A stretch of 64,000 bases of DNA, from contig CM022945.1 in NCBI GenBank assembly GCA_012931725.1, positions 14,618,087 through 14,682,086 on the forward strand. Reading direction: 5' to 3'. The notes under the pieces were generated by a model. It ran no database searches. It was not told where the DNA came from and saw nothing but the letters and a program-made list of their open reading frames with translations. Within the stretch, counting starts at the first letter, position 1. The number at the start of each line of letters is the position of its first letter. Made by a program: the position numbers and the translations under genes. This document shows, in pieces, positions 23,127 through 36,300 of this stretch. This DNA is from Litsea cubeba (taxonomy: Eukaryota; Streptophyta; Magnoliopsida; Laurales; Lauraceae).

Positions 23127-23818
23127 TTACTATGTTTGTTAAAATCATTATTTTTACATGAGTAAATGAGTATGTCTAGCAGTGTTAAATGTATTTGGAT
23201 TCTTTTAATATTTTTGACAAATTTCTTAAAATCCATGAAGACTGAAGTCCTGATATTTACCATTAATATAAGAAGAATATTGAACGGTTCAAAACATAAA
23301 TTGGGTGCCTATAGACTCGTAGAAAAGTAGATCTATAGGTTTGAGCTTTTTCTTAAATTACTAAAATTTCTAAGAAGATATATATCTTGAAGTTTATTAG
23401 TACAACCATCAAATTTTGGTGTGTGTAGAGTCTTATTTATTCACCATTTTGACCCTTAAGTTATGTTGCATAACTAGTAACTACTGGAATGTGAATCATT
23501 TGGATGTGTAAATGATTGTAAACAAATGACCTGAACACTTATCCATGGGAAATGCCAAAGTATATATCTATTTTTTTGGAATGATAGATTGTCTATATTT
23601 TAAAGAAGAAGACTCACCGCCTTACGAAGTGAATAGGTTTTGTATTTGACACCTTGGCCACCTCCCATAATTTTACCGGGTGCATGTGGATAGGAGGGTT
23701 TGTATGTGCCCCTGTGGTTAATTCTCGGCTGTCCAGAATCGAGTTTCCCTCGGTCTCAAGGACAAAAGCTTTTGAGCCGGGCTAGGCAAGAGAGACCTTG
23801 AGTTTTATATATATATGA

Positions 23819-23974
23819 GAATGTTCATATGCATCTTTCCCTCACCATAGAGTGAGGGACACTCTCTTTTTTTCACATGAAAATTGCATTTTGTACCTCA
23901 CCCTATGCACTTAAAAAGTACATTTTGTACTTGATTTTCACCCTATGGTGAGGGAAAGATGCATATAAATGTTC
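23819..23974. mobile_element. MITE, family 1, copy 2
   Basis: Left TTCATATGCATCTTTCCCTC and right reverse complement of GAGGGAAAGATGCATATAAA share termini with the 7041-7407 element (TTCATRTGCATCC..CCCTCACCATA). Only about 156 bp, so an internally shortened copy. Lies in TA-rich sequence, so the exact ends and TSD are ambiguous. Confidence 0.75.
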
Positions 23975-23999
23975 ATCGTATATATATATATATATATAA

Positions 24000-25146
24000 G
24001 ATGTTCGTGTGAAAGTTACTCTCACGGTTTTATGAAAGTAATAGATAATGATATTCTCCAAAAAGAAGAAACATATAACAAAGAATGAAATGAAAAGCTA
24101 TAAAGTCGAGCCAACTAAAAAAGAAAAACATGGCAAGTAATTTTCTTGTTGAAGTACCATGACATAATGTGGCTCAATACTTTTACCCATGGAAGGAAAA
24201 AAATTTTGTTCTAATTTATGCACTACAAGTAAATAAGATTTTAAAATGAAATATAAATAAGCAATTTTCATAATGAAAATTTACAACCCTTGGAGGCGTG
24301 AGTGTTGTATACTTTGTCCGACAAGTCACAACGTGTAGATTTTACATATATAAAAGTTCATATGTGCAAACTTTACGCATGTAAATCCCATCTACATATC
24401 CCATGCAAGGAGAGACTTCCTATAGCCTAGGTGTGGGAGCTACAATGGGCTGGTTCATTTGAATACACGAGGACTCCCCGCCATTAGGTCTGGTCATGAG
24501 CCCAGCCACCTCGGGCTTAGTCGCATTGGGCTGTAGTTTGGACTTTCTCCAAGGCCCATGGATGTGCTCACAAATTTCATGGACTATTATTAAATGCCCG
24601 GAAGTCTACAATCATTGAAAACTCACTCATTCAAAATGACCAGCACTATCATTCTATAGAAATTTTCAAAATTAACCATTTATTTGGGCAAAATGCATCT
24701 CGTACCTTAAAAATAGTGGGCCCAAAAAACTTACCAAGCGTTGTTTAAATAAATAGAAAAAAAAAAAAAAAAAGCTGTAAAGATCATTCTGATTAGCACT
24801 AAACTAAGAGGCATGACAGCATGAGTCCAAGATCGAACACAATTTTCAATTGGGTCTGGGTCTGGGTCTGTTGTATGTAAATGAATATTAGTATAGGTCC
24901 ATACGGATTCTATGATGAACTCTTCCTTCTCTCATAGAGCCGATCATCTTCGAGAAATTTACAAGGATACCCCTCGTTTTGACAATTACAAAGACACTAC
25001 TTTATTAGGAACTTACAAATAAATGCATCCCTCTTGTGGCAATTACTAAGGCATTCTTCTATTTGCCAGCCTTCGTTTTAAAAAACATGAAGAAAACCCT
25101 TAATGGAAATTTGTAAAAACATGACTCCGCAATTACTAAGGCAGTT
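24000..25146. other. Intergenic, AT-rich
   Basis: No gene, delimited transposon or structured repeat recognised, apart from an A-run near 24757-24774. Confidence 0.5.
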
Positions 25147-26060
25147 ATCACATCCCGGTCCGAGAATTCCCCGATTAGGGTGTGGTTCTCGATGAGTGAT
25201 ACCCGTATTCTCGTGAATCCGCACTTGTTCCGACCAAGTCCGAATCCACAAAGGAGAAAATTACACTTCACGTGTGTGAGGATTACTCACCGACACTTGT
25301 CAATGTATATTTAAATTGCGGAAGCATTCGCATCATTAATATCAAAGCTTGAGCAGTCCATTAAAGTTTGAATAATACACCTAAAATTTATCATTAACAA
25401 AACTAATAATTTAAATCTCTTAAATGCATATGCATGGTACTCAAAATACTCTAATGAATAACCAATAGATGTCATGTCTTAGTGGAAACATGTTCCTAAT
25501 ATAATGCAAATAAAACTAATCTTATGCATCATCTTAAGCTAAGTTCAAGATGAAATTGTTAGTCTTAAGTCCATGATTACCACTCTGATACGTACTCCGG
25601 CAGTAAAGCTAACCATTACGCTTACCGTTCAAATCTCTAATCTAAAATGTTATTAGCTATCATCTTCGGTAACCAGGAACCCTATGACACTAAGTGTAGC
25701 ACCATGAATATAACGATTCAACAAAATATATATACGCATTTAAGATTAAACACATGTTGTATCAAATTTCAATTATTGACAGAAGATTAAAAAATGTCAA
25801 ATAATCGTCAATTAGGCAAATTGTGGATTATGAATAATTCATGCTTTATCGAATCATAAATCGAATCATCACTTTCTAGTTGGCTATTACATTTTGCTAG
25901 CTCATCCTCTCCGATAGAAAGTAAATCATGTTGGGATGTCACCAGTGACCCTGCTAAAGGTTCTCCTGAGTATCCGGTTCTAGAGTTCTGGTGCTCTAGG
26001 CGACTTACTGCAGCAGTCTCGAATGACTAAACCAAGTTTTAACCCCGCCGGGTATCACAA

Positions 26061-26120
26061 GGTCGAAGCTAAGTAGTGCCGAACCATTAAGGTTGAAGCT
26101 AAGTAGTGCCGAACCATTCG
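26061..26120. repeat. 30-bp tandem repeat, two copies
   Basis: Two adjacent copies of AAGGTYGAAGCTAAGTAGTG followed by CCGAACCATT, differing at one or two positions near the unit start. Inside the Gypsy LTR. Confidence 0.85.
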
Positions 26121-26507
26121 AATTGAATAATAATAAAAATAGAGTAAGACTTTTCTAATCGAATCACATTTAATCGAATCCATTTATTTCATTCATGATT
26201 TTGAATCATTTACAATCAAATCGAATCATATACTTACTCCATTCGAATCACATATCAATGTACGATAATATTTATAAGACAATAGCAATAACAATTTGCG
26301 AATAATATGAGTAATGCATATAAATAATTAATTGAATATTTGATGGCAATAATAAAGTAAATATCAATATGCAAATACATTTGGATTAATGGATTCAAGG
26401 ATATTTACTAGCCAACCCTAATCTAATTACCGGTCCTCTCTAAGCGTCCATTACGATTTAGTTTTAAGTAATTCGATGCACGTGATACATTTCATTGGTA
26501 TCACTTT

Positions 26508-26550
26508 GTGTGTGTGTTTTGTGTGTGTGTGTGCGCGCGCGCGCGCGCAA
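26508..26550. repeat. (GT)n(GC)n microsatellite
   Basis: GTGTGTGTGT, a TTTT interruption, GTGTGTGTGTGT, then GCGCGCGCGCGCGC. Alternating purine-pyrimidine sequence able to adopt Z-DNA. Within the Gypsy LTR. Confidence 0.95.
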
Positions 26551-28324
26551 GGTACACCGAAATCCCTAAACAAACACCCATGGTGACGTGAGATAATCTC
26601 ATCCCAAGATTCCTCACGGTATATGATTTCCATTGGGCTATGTTAATTGTCAAGGGTTTCAACTTTAAGTTGGATTGATTATGGGAGATTTAGCCCTTTT
26701 TAAGTGGAATTAACTCCTTAATTGGTCAATGGTTCCAAACTAGGGGCTCAACTAGGTTTAAAGTCCCTTTTTCCAAGGGAGACAAGGCCCGGTACATTGA
26801 TCCACATATTCACTTTCTCTCCCAACTTCTAATCAATAATATGTTTAGACTTCTAGATTCGACGTTACAAGATCTTTCCAACGGTATGTGGAACTCCAAA
26901 ATCCGACGTACGAGACAAAAATTATGACCATTCGAACTTGGCATTGTTGGGCCCAGTGGGCTGACCCGCTCGAGCGGGCCCAATGCTCCGCTCGAGCAGA
27001 CAGCATTATGTGCTAAATTTTCTCGGCAGAAACTGTCCCGCTCAAGCGGCCAAGTGGTTAGGCTCGAGGAGGAAGCACGCTGTACCCATTTTGCACCCAG
27101 AAACTGAGCTCAAATGCTCTATTTTCTGGGGTCTATTCTCCATACCTAAAACCTATCTTTATAAGGTATAAACTTGGACAAAAAGAGCTTCCATAGTGCT
27201 CACAAAATTCATAAATCTTCCAATTACATTCCACATTAATCCATTAGAAGAACCCATTCCAATATTAAACAAATTGAAGGAAATAGGCTGAATCTAAATA
27301 CACAATTGAACCTCATTATTCAATCAAGGATAAATCACATGCATAAATTAATAATTGCTCATTACTTGCCTTAATTTGGTGCTTTCCAACTCCAATCTCT
27401 TTCTTAGACTCCAATTGAGAAAAATCCCCAATTTTGCTAACTTATGTGAAGCTCCTACAATGATGAAGTGATAAAATGGATCTAAGATAGCATGCATGCA
27501 GTGAATATCAACCATTCTAGCTGATTGGGACAAAAGGAAGAAGATGAGAGGAGATGCCTACCAATGGAGGTGTTTTCCAGCAGTATGTAAAGAGAGGAAT
27601 AAGAGCTTGAGGAATGAGATGATGAAGGTAAGAGATGAACTCCTACAATGAATTATAGCTAGAATGAGGAGATATAGATAATACTCAACATTACTAATCA
27701 CCTAGTCCAAACAAGAAAAGAAGTGGGGAGAAATGTGACTTACCAATGGAGGGCTTTAATAATGAAATGAGATGAGAGGAGCTTGTAGTAGAAAGGAATA
27801 TGGAGGATGATGGCCTTGGCCTCTCAAGATCTAGCATGCAAGATCATTGGTCTTGATGTGGAGGTTCTAAAAGGAAAGATGGAGAAGAGAAGAAGGGAGA
27901 GGGAAGATTGTTTCTCAGGTGGTATGAGAAAGGTGGAAATTAGGAGGAACGTTGCAGTGGCTGGTTTGGGCTTTTTAAAAGGTATATTTTGGGCTGGGCC
28001 GCATGCAAGTCCATGCATTTTGAGGAAATTTGGGAAAAAGGCTTGGTGATGGAAATGGGCTCTAAATGGATCGCTCAAATGGTCTGGATCCAAACATGAA
28101 GATTAATGCTAATGACATACTTTATGAAATGCACTTAAACCCATTAAACTTTGGCAACACATGCGGGGCCCAAAATTGTCAAAAAGGTCATAGGTATACC
28201 TAAGTTGGTTCAACACCCCACTAATCTACTTATTCCATCACAAAAACCATCCAAAACACACATTAGGCGCCCAATTAAGATTAATTAGGCATTAAATACA
28301 CTTAGGCGGGGTCGGGGTCTAACA

Positions 28325-30300
28325 TTCCTCCCCACTTAGGACATTTGGTCCCCCAAATGTAACCTTACACCAAATAGGAGATGAGAATGTTCTCAACACC
28401 TACAAATCAAACTCTTACGTAGTTCTTCCTAGCGATAGTGTTTTCACACATCTTGAGTCATCTGCGAAACTAGTCACTCGACATTTGTTCTTTTACGTTG
28501 ATCACACAGTGTTTTCGCCTCGAAACCTGTGTTCCCTTGATCTTTGAAAACTCGTACTGATAAAATAGACGGATTTGAACATATTTCTTGGCTAGACACG
28601 TGGAACACATCTTGTATTAATCCTTGATCTAGTGGTAACCTCGATCTTTGGTAAAGTCACAACTCCATTGCGAATCTCGAATCGTCCAATGCAATGAGGT
28701 GCCACTTGTCTTTTATCTGAACCGAATGACGCTTTTGACCTTTCCACTGTGCAGCTCTGATATCAACACCCCTTCCCTGATATCTACCCCAGTTGTCTCC
28801 GACGTCTTTTGTACAAGATTGACTTCAACACCAGTCTCATCCAAGATTGGGGTCCATGAAATTTCTTTCTACACACTGATGTTCGGCACGTTCTTATTGT
28901 AAGGAGTCGCAACGATGTCATGTCAAAAATCACATGAAGGTTGTCATCGTTCGCAAACTTGCACTAAGTCAATATCCATGTTCGGAAGTTAAACATGTAT
29001 AGTCTACGCATGTCTAAAAGCATAGGGATTGCCCTCTCTAGCTGATTTGTCAGTTTGTAGATAACACATGGTACAATGGCTCAACTGATCATATGGTTTA
29101 TTAAACGACACCTACTTTAGAAATTAGAGTAGCTTAATCTTGTCGGACACTATAGGTGTAGTCATATTATTACCAATTCTAATATCTAATCTGTTATAAC
29201 GTCATCACTAACTCAAAATAGACAAAGCCTTGGATCTAGTCGTATTAAATATGTTGGATTGACAATAACTTATACTCTCACCTAACTAGCACATCACTGA
29301 TTCGCCTGTCTTTAGTAGACTTGATTTCGACGCCTATGTATTCGAACTCCTCACTAAATTCATTTATCTACACAGGCTCGCTAAGGAAGTTATCTTCTAA
29401 TTTAACTCATTGTCTCATTTCCCAGTTATGTTGATTTAAGGTGCTGCTAAATCCAAAGGTTGGAATAGGTCTACGTTCAAAACTTCAAACTACAGCTACT
29501 ATAACAACTTCTAACTAGTGTGTCGTACCACTTCTCATGATTCTTCAACTTAATAGATCGAGGCTTATAAGTTACTACCTTCTTGGTTGATATCAATTCA
29601 ACCTAATTTAAAATCTATACTTTGGTATATATTTAAAGTCCTTCGCTATAAGTCAGTAGGATCAACTCTAAAGTTATCTCAGCCATCAACACAATCGTAA
29701 AGTCGGCCTCTCTAATAGATAACAATTATAGACTCTCTTATGAAAATGTCCTATAAACCTCACAAGTTATTCATATATTCTCCAGCTACTTAGATTGCTT
29801 ACCCTCTGGAATATATAACTATGAAATTCTCACAACTACTGCGGACTAATTTATGTGTTTAAGAATTAAGACTAACTAGTGTCCGAACATTACATTTTCT
29901 AAGACTTAACTTATCCGTAACCCTACCAAGGTTCTAAGTAGCCAAGGTCCTGAACTAACTGACTTGAGTCTACTAACTCTATATCAGCTCAATCACTAAC
30001 ATACGATCACCACTATCTGCACTAACCTCATTTATCTTAAAATCACTATTTTCCATTTGTGTGAAGTGTGACCTAATTCAATTCTCCTAGGATAAACTAC
30101 AATCAAGTCATTTATCACTAATCAGGCTCAATACTAGAGCTATCTCTAAAATTAACTGGGACGGAGAGAAGACGGGAATGAATACCCAGCACACTAATAA
30201 TTTAAATTCTAAGAAAGTCAAGGAACTATTTATATCACTACATGGTCTTCACCCCTCTCCTTGTGTCCTTAACCCCTTCTATTTTCAATAATTCTCCAGC
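28325..30300 (-). pseudogene. Degenerate Ty3/Gypsy integrase region
   Basis: Minus-strand remnants in Gypsy order toward the 3' LTR. Around 29085-28985 is YLQTDKSARE then RAIPMLLDMRRLYMFNFRTW, matching the family pattern YHPQTDGQSERxxQxLEDMLRAC. Around 28715-28590 is CIGRFEI (RYIGPFEI equivalent), then DVFHVS. Frames shift repeatedly. Between about 29100 and 30300 the sequence is too decayed to translate but is probably the same element. Confidence 0.6.
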
Positions 30301-31530
30301 AAAGCGCAATTGACCATGAAATCTATTTAATTTTTATATATTCTATGCAAATAAACATGCCAAAAAAGAAGGGGGAAAATAATTTAAAAGAGCTAAGATC
30401 AAATGGTTAAACTGAGCATTATAAATTCTACATTGAAATCTATTCAATTCATCCCCTCCTCTATCAAATTGTTACAAGAGGTCATAAACTGTTTTGATTC
30501 CCCGTCAAGACTCATTGTTCCTTTTCTATACTCATCGTGGTCCTTTTCTATCAATCATTGTTCAATTATTTGGTAAGACACATTTTCCATGTATATAATA
30601 AAAAAAACAAAATCAAATGTTTCTTTCAGTTTGAAGATCACAATTTCCAGTTCACAAATAAATCCTATGGCATATATGTGTAACCATCTTTTAAAAAAAA
30701 AAAAAGATGGCAGAAAAGTGAGACATTTTTCCAAAAAGAAGTTTTTTTATTAATGTTTTACGTGTACGCTTTTCTGCGATAAAAAGTATTATGACCGGTG
30801 CACTTTTCTTTGATTTCAAGAGAAGATATTTCGATGGGTTCATCAAATTTTTACCAAAAAATTTACCCCTACCAAACACAAATTCTTAATAGAAAATTAC
30901 CATAAAAATCACCTTAGATGTCCGATGCACAAAAAAATGCCCTCGTAGTTCTTTTATAATAATAAAGGCCCTTATGCCAATTTTTAGTACTTTTATTGAG
31001 TGACGATATCGTCGCTCATCAGTTGAGTAATGATATTGTCGCTCATATTTCTTCTCCATCGTCTTTATTCCACTTTTCTCTCCTTTTTCTCCATCTCCTC
31101 TATTACATTCCTCGCCCAACATGCCGCAAAGCTCTACTATTTAATGTTGTGAATTTATGGGCTTCCTTCGGTCGATTCCGAAAACCCCAAAACCCTAAAT
31201 AGAAGAAGATGAAGAAGAATGCGATGAATCTACTGGAGAAATCCAACATTGTCATTTTTTAGAAAAAACCATTTCATGAAATTGATTCGGAGCTCTTTTG
31301 GTGGTGATGAAGAGCTAAAATGTATTTTTGAGATGGGAAGAAAAAGACTTGAGAAGGTGAATGAAAAGTAGTTTTTGATGAAATTAAATGAAAGCCAGTG
31401 ATGTGGATTTTCCGATAATGAAAGAAAGATGATGTCTTTAAGGTAAAAAGAGAGCTGATTTTAATGGAAGCGGAGGCCTGTGGGTTTTTTTAGAATGAAA
31501 GGAAGTTGAAAGATCTTTGGAGAGACAGTG

Positions 31531-34160
31531 TGAAGGTTTAGGTTCCGTCATCTCTAGAATGGTCCACTGAATAAATCAACCCACTAGTGTGCAAAAAATA
31601 ATAATCTACGCAGCGAAAATAAAATCACAAGCACACACCATAATGACACCAAATTTAAGGTGGAAAACCCTAACCGGGCAAAAAACTACCGATCCGAACT
31701 GGATCAAATCAAACACTATGAATCTCGCAATTACAAGAAACTCAAATTTCCACCCCAGATATCCCCTATCTAAAGACTGAAGTTACCTTATGTCACTTCA
31801 CGCTTCAACGACTTCATACCGTTGATTGCAACGGACTCAATCCATTGCTTGACTCCTTAAATCTTCTATGCAAGAAGATGACCTTCTACAAGGGATGCAG
31901 AAGAACCTAGTTCTCTAGAGTACTTGGCAACACAACTCTTTAAAAATCTCTAAAGAATATTTCTCTCAATTAGATCACTAATTCAGAACTTGAGAGATGA
32001 TCTGTATCTCTTTGGGTTGTGAGAAACACCCAATATATAGCCCCAAATTTGTGCTTAAGACTCCTAAAAATAATCCACTTAGAAAAGAGAGATTTATCAA
32101 ACTTCCTCTCAGAGTTCGGATCCAACTGGTATTTGCGCGCCACCCTCGCTATAACGAGCTTCATCCTCGCTATAGCGAAGTATGATTCTGCATCGGGACG
32201 GTCATGACTTTAACTTGTCAGCCATTTGACTTTTTTACCTTACAATCTCCTCCTTTTGGCAATTCTTGGACAAATCTGCCTAGAACAATACAAATATGAT
32301 CTATCGAAAAGAAAAATCCAAAATACATTGAATTTAAAAAAAAATCAGCACTGTAGATCTTGAATTGCCTTAGCTTGTAGAACTCCTCCGGGCTTCATTC
32401 TCCACCCCCCCCCCCCCCTGAATTTATCCATAATTCAAAAATCATGTAGCTTTTGTCAATCTGGATGCAATAGATCCTCCTCAATTTTGACTCCCCCTCA
32501 CTATGATCTTCGTATCAGTACTGGGGGTGGGAGCTTGACCTCCTTGATCAGGGCTTTTTATAATTAGCCACCCACACTTGTGTAGTTTGAACTTTCAGCA
32601 CACTGTAAGCAAACTCCTTAGGCAAATCAGACTTTCTTACCCAAATTAGAGTCGTCTTGGATGGAGAAAAATTCTTCCGTCATTGCTTGGTCTTGGGTAG
32701 ACTATCCAGCTTCTTGTAATGGGGACTATTGTATCATTTCTTTCTACAATGGTGACAAGTGGATGTGCGTGCAGCGCGTGACACATTCTTTTTTTAAAAA
32801 AAAAAAAAACTACTCTACACATTATTTGAAAGTGCAGTATGTAGAGTAGCATGTGCAACACTTGAAACAAAAGTTATTTTACCTTAAGCTTTTGAAGTGG
32901 ATGCATCATGACCATAACCGAGACCGCTTCTGTCAAACTTAGACTTCTGACTGCACAAGATGTTTTTAAGAGTCTTCGAACCAGTGTTCATCTTGTTTAG
33001 CGAAACTTGTTTGACTTCTAACTCATACAGAGTGATCTTCAGTCTTCCTTGCAAATCTTCTTTTTCAAATTTAACAGTCTGCAACTCCGTCTTCATATTC
33101 TCAATCTCTTGTTCAGCCTTTTCAAGTTTTTGACTCTCAGTGGTCAAATTTTCAACCATGCAGTTTTTTCTGACTTTCCAAGAGACGAATCTTTTCAAGT
33201 GCTTCCTCTAAATCATTCTTTAAGGCATAATTTTCTTCTTGAGCATCTTTTAACTTGATTGTGACATTCTTACCATACTTGGTCGTCCTCACACAATCAT
33301 TAAATGTTGAGTAATATTTTTCCTCCCAATCTTGTTCTTGATCTGACACCTCATCTTCATTATCATCATCAAACATAGAAGGTCTTGCCAAGAATTGATT
33401 GAGTACCATTCTAGAAATCTCTTTAGATCAAATACAGAAAATTAGTGCATCCTGCTCTGATACCAATTGAAGGTTTAGATTCCGTGATCCCTAGATTGGT
33501 CCACTTAATAAATCATCTCATTAGTGTGCAAAAAACAATAATCTACACAGTGGAAATAAAATCACAAGCATACACCACAAGGACACTAAATTTAAGGTGA
33601 AAAACCCTAACTGGGTGAAAAACCACCGATCCGAACTGGATCAAATCAAACACTATGAATCTCGCAATTACAAAAACCTCATATTTCCTCCCTAGATATC
33701 CCCTATCTAAAGACTGAAGTTACCTTGTGTCGCTTTATGCTTCAACGACTTTACACCGTTGATTACAACAGACTCAATCCAGCGCTTGACTCCTCAAATC
33801 TTCTACGCAAGAAGATGATCTTCTACAGGGGATGCAGAAGAACCTGACTCTCTAGAGTACTTGGCAACACAATTCTTCAAAAAAGTTTAGAGAATATTTC
33901 TCTCAATTAGATCACTAATCCAGAACTTGAGAGATGATCTGTGTCTCTTTGGGTTGTGAGAAACACCCACTATATAGCCCTAAATTCGTGCTTAAGACTC
34001 ATAAAAATAATCCACTTAGAAAAGAGAGTTTTTTCAAACTTCCTCTCAAAGTCCGGATCCAACTGGTATCTGCGTGCCACCCTCACTATAGCGGGGTATG
34101 ATTCTGACTCTGGACGGTCCTGACATTAACTTGTCAGCCGTTTGACTTTTTTACCTTACA
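31531..34160 (-). mobile_element. Gag-only LTR retrotransposon, element A (complete, pol-less)
   Basis: Minus strand: 5' LTR 34160-33468 (693 bp), spacer AT, primer-binding site TGGTATCAGAGC at 33465-33454 (a perfect initiator-Met tRNA match), interior 33467-32245, polypurine tract GCCAAAAGGAGGAGAT ending at 32245, and 3' LTR 32244-31531 (714 bp). LTRs start TGTAAGG and end CTTCA. Flanks CAGTG (31526-31530) and AAGTG (34161-34165) form a 4/5-matching TSD. The interior codes only for pieces of Gag. No protease, integrase, RT or RNase H was found. Same family as element B. Confidence 0.88.
32884..33409 (-). pseudogene. Gag coiled-coil remnant of element A
   Basis: Two overlapping frames: MVLNQFLARPSMFDDDNEDE.. 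(33409-33152) and ..ESQKLEKAEQEIENMKTELQ.. ending LGYGHDASTSKA (33198-32884). They align with the second half of element B's Gag (EDLQGRLKITL, SLNKMNTGSKTL, NILCSQKS, FDRSGLGY). The N-terminal UBN2 region and zinc knuckle are deleted, and one frameshift is near 33160-33190. Confidence 0.8.
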
Positions 34161-34321
34161 AAGTGGAGACGTCAGGTTGGGCAGTAAATAGAGTACTGGG
34201 GGAGATGGAGAAAGAGGTGAAAGAAGAAGTTCAAGTGACGATATCATCACTTAATTAGCGAGCATCGATATCATCCCTCAACATAAACACCGAAAATTAG
34301 CGAAAGCTGTAAGGTTTTGAG

Positions 34322-35252
34322 TGTTGGCATAATTCATGGGATTGGACAAAATTTGAATTTGATGTATGTGTTTTTCATTTTTCTAGAATGGACTGCAAAA
34401 TCCCATGGGAGTACAGCCTGCAAACCAAAAGACCAAAGCTCTAGAGTTAGAATGTTCAGAAGTAGAGTTAGAACGTTCGCTAAAGAGTTCGAACGTTGCT
34501 GTCCAGAACCTTTCAAGCCAGTTTTCCGCAGAGTTCGAATGTTGTTGTTCAGAACCTTTCCAAGCCATTTTCCAGAAAGCTCAAGAGTTCGAACTCTCAG
34601 TTCAAGAGTTCGAACTTTGCCTGCCAGAAGTTCCCAGTGAATTTTTCAAAAAGCACAAGAGTTCGAACTCTTCTTTAAAGAGTTCAAACGTTTGTAACAG
34701 AATTCTATTTTGGCAAACCCTAGTGGTTCTACTATATAAGGGCTGTTATATTTTGCCCTAATTACCTCTCTTAGACATTCAAGGACGGCTGCTGAAATGG
34801 AGAGAGAGCTTTTCATTCTCTAGAGAGATTCATCTATTTTGAGCTGAGATTTTCATTTCTAAAATCCATTTCTTCTATTCTTGGTTCGTTTCATCTCGGA
34901 GTTGCTTTGAGGGTGTAGACGGAAAGTCAAGCACGGGAGAAGATGAACGACGAGGCGTTGGTATGAGGTCTTGCAGTCCTTAGGTTGTTGTTCAACTGGG
35001 GAGGGATTGTAAGTTCTCTTGTAATCTTCTAATTGTCAGTGTTTAATCTCTTTCTTGGACCGAGTTCCAGGGTCCGTGGTTTTTTTTCTTGCTTGGGGAT
35101 TTTTCCACGTATATCTTTGTCTCTCTTGTGATGATTGATTGTTGATTTTGTGATTGTTATTTGTATTGTTTCATGTTATATATCTGATTTGGGTCCTTAA
35201 ACCTTAGAATTTAGGTTTTAAAAACTTCAAAAGCGTTACTGTTACAAGAAAT
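34322..35252 (+). repeat. LTR-like sequence with tandem TTCGAA palindromes
   Basis: Starts TGTTGGCATAATTC at 34322 and includes a TATA-like element CTATATAAGGG (about 34732). A cytosine-thymine-rich leader-like stretch follows, and a candidate end is CTGTTACA near 35245. Four GTTCGAAC-type blocks lie at 34460-34690. No TSD or partner LTR was found, so the ends are tentative. Confidence 0.45.
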
Positions 35253-36300
35253 TAAAAGGGCACTTTTTGCGCAATGATATCTAAGAAAAATTTTCAAGTA
35301 ATTTCCTCAATTCTCAATAACATGACCGCAAATTCCCAATATGTAATTGCCTGTGGAAATTCACTAGTAACCTTCAGTCCCATCACTCCTCAATGTAAGT
35401 TGCACCTTTTTTTATTTTTTTGGCTCAAGTCGCACCTAGAAGGTGGTAAACTTCTGTCCCACATGCTCCTAATTGGGGTACAGAACTTAAATAATTGGTG
35501 CGGCCGACCGTGAATAATCTAGAGGGGTTCCAATTTTCAGCAAAATATATCATTAATGACTTGAAAGTTGAAAGTAGAGCTCAGGGATGCCCATAAACCA
35601 AATGAATTGCTCACCATCAAAACATTTTCTACAACGAGAGAGGAGAAGATGATCGGAGGCTTAAAAACTGACAATCCTTAATCAGTTACTACTGCACACC
35701 TTTATCCAGGTGTCTGAAACAAAAAAACATATGCAGTCCAAGAGACTTTTTTTTTTTTTTATTAATCTCATGGGCAGATGAAAACTGGCAGACAGCAGTT
35801 TAGAACCCAAAATCCTCCATGCCTAAAAAAAAACCCACCAAGAAAATCCTAGATATTGACTGCAGGTCTTTGCCTTCAATCTCATGCCATAGAAAGAAAA
35901 TAGAATCCAAACACCAACCCATCAAATTAAAGCAAAGAATACAAAGAGAAACTGTTTTCATTTTCATACAATATAAGTCAGGACAAATGATCACAATTCA
36001 CAAACCCAAGAAGAAGAGTCTAAACCAAATACGATCTTCAAACCCACCTTTCAAATCCTTTCCATCCAAACCCACCTGTAAATAAAATCACTCCCAAATT
36101 TACACAAAAAAAAAAAAAAAAAAAAAAAAAACACTAAATTCCAAAATTGAAATTTATTACATCTAGGACTCCACCTATTCTTTCCTTGCATCTCTCTCTA
36201 CTCTCTAATGGGTATCATGTATAGTATGTAGACAAAGGCCCATACATCATGTCTAATAATATCATACAAATGGGTGGGGTGTTTGGGTTTAGTTGTAGTG
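35253..36300. other. Intergenic, downstream of the zinc-ribbon gene
   Basis: Contains a T-run near 35750 and an A-run near 36104-36130. The stretch just below 36300 is the presumed 3' UTR of the minus-strand gene. Nothing else recognised. Confidence 0.5.

Larger units (their letters stand above)
25147..28324 (-). mobile_element. 3' LTR of a Ty3/Gypsy element, about 3.2 kb
   Basis: On the minus strand it starts TGTTAGACCCCGACCCCGCC at 28324, directly after a polypurine tract AAGTGGGGAGGAA (28337-28325). It ends near GGGATGTGATA at about 25147. Integrase remnants lie upstream of the tract, which fixes the orientation. Holds a 30-bp tandem repeat (26061-26120), a (GT)n(GC)n microsatellite and CGCTCGAGCG palindromes. 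The partner LTR was not found. Confidence 0.75.
30985..34300. mobile_element. Old TIR element split by a nested LTR element
   Basis: A left block at about 30980-31075 (TTTTTAGTAC..GAGTGACGATATCGTC, GATATTGTCGCTCA, TTTCTTCTCC) recurs reverse-complemented at about 34205-34300. Each arm carries two GATATC-centred palindromes. The intervening LTR element (31531-34160) is a later insertion, so the original element was about 0.7 kb. Ends beyond the arms are not defined. Confidence 0.6.

Noticed and set aside
30690..30960. Possible MITE with ACCAAACACAAATT end
   Set aside because: No left-hand partner could be identified.
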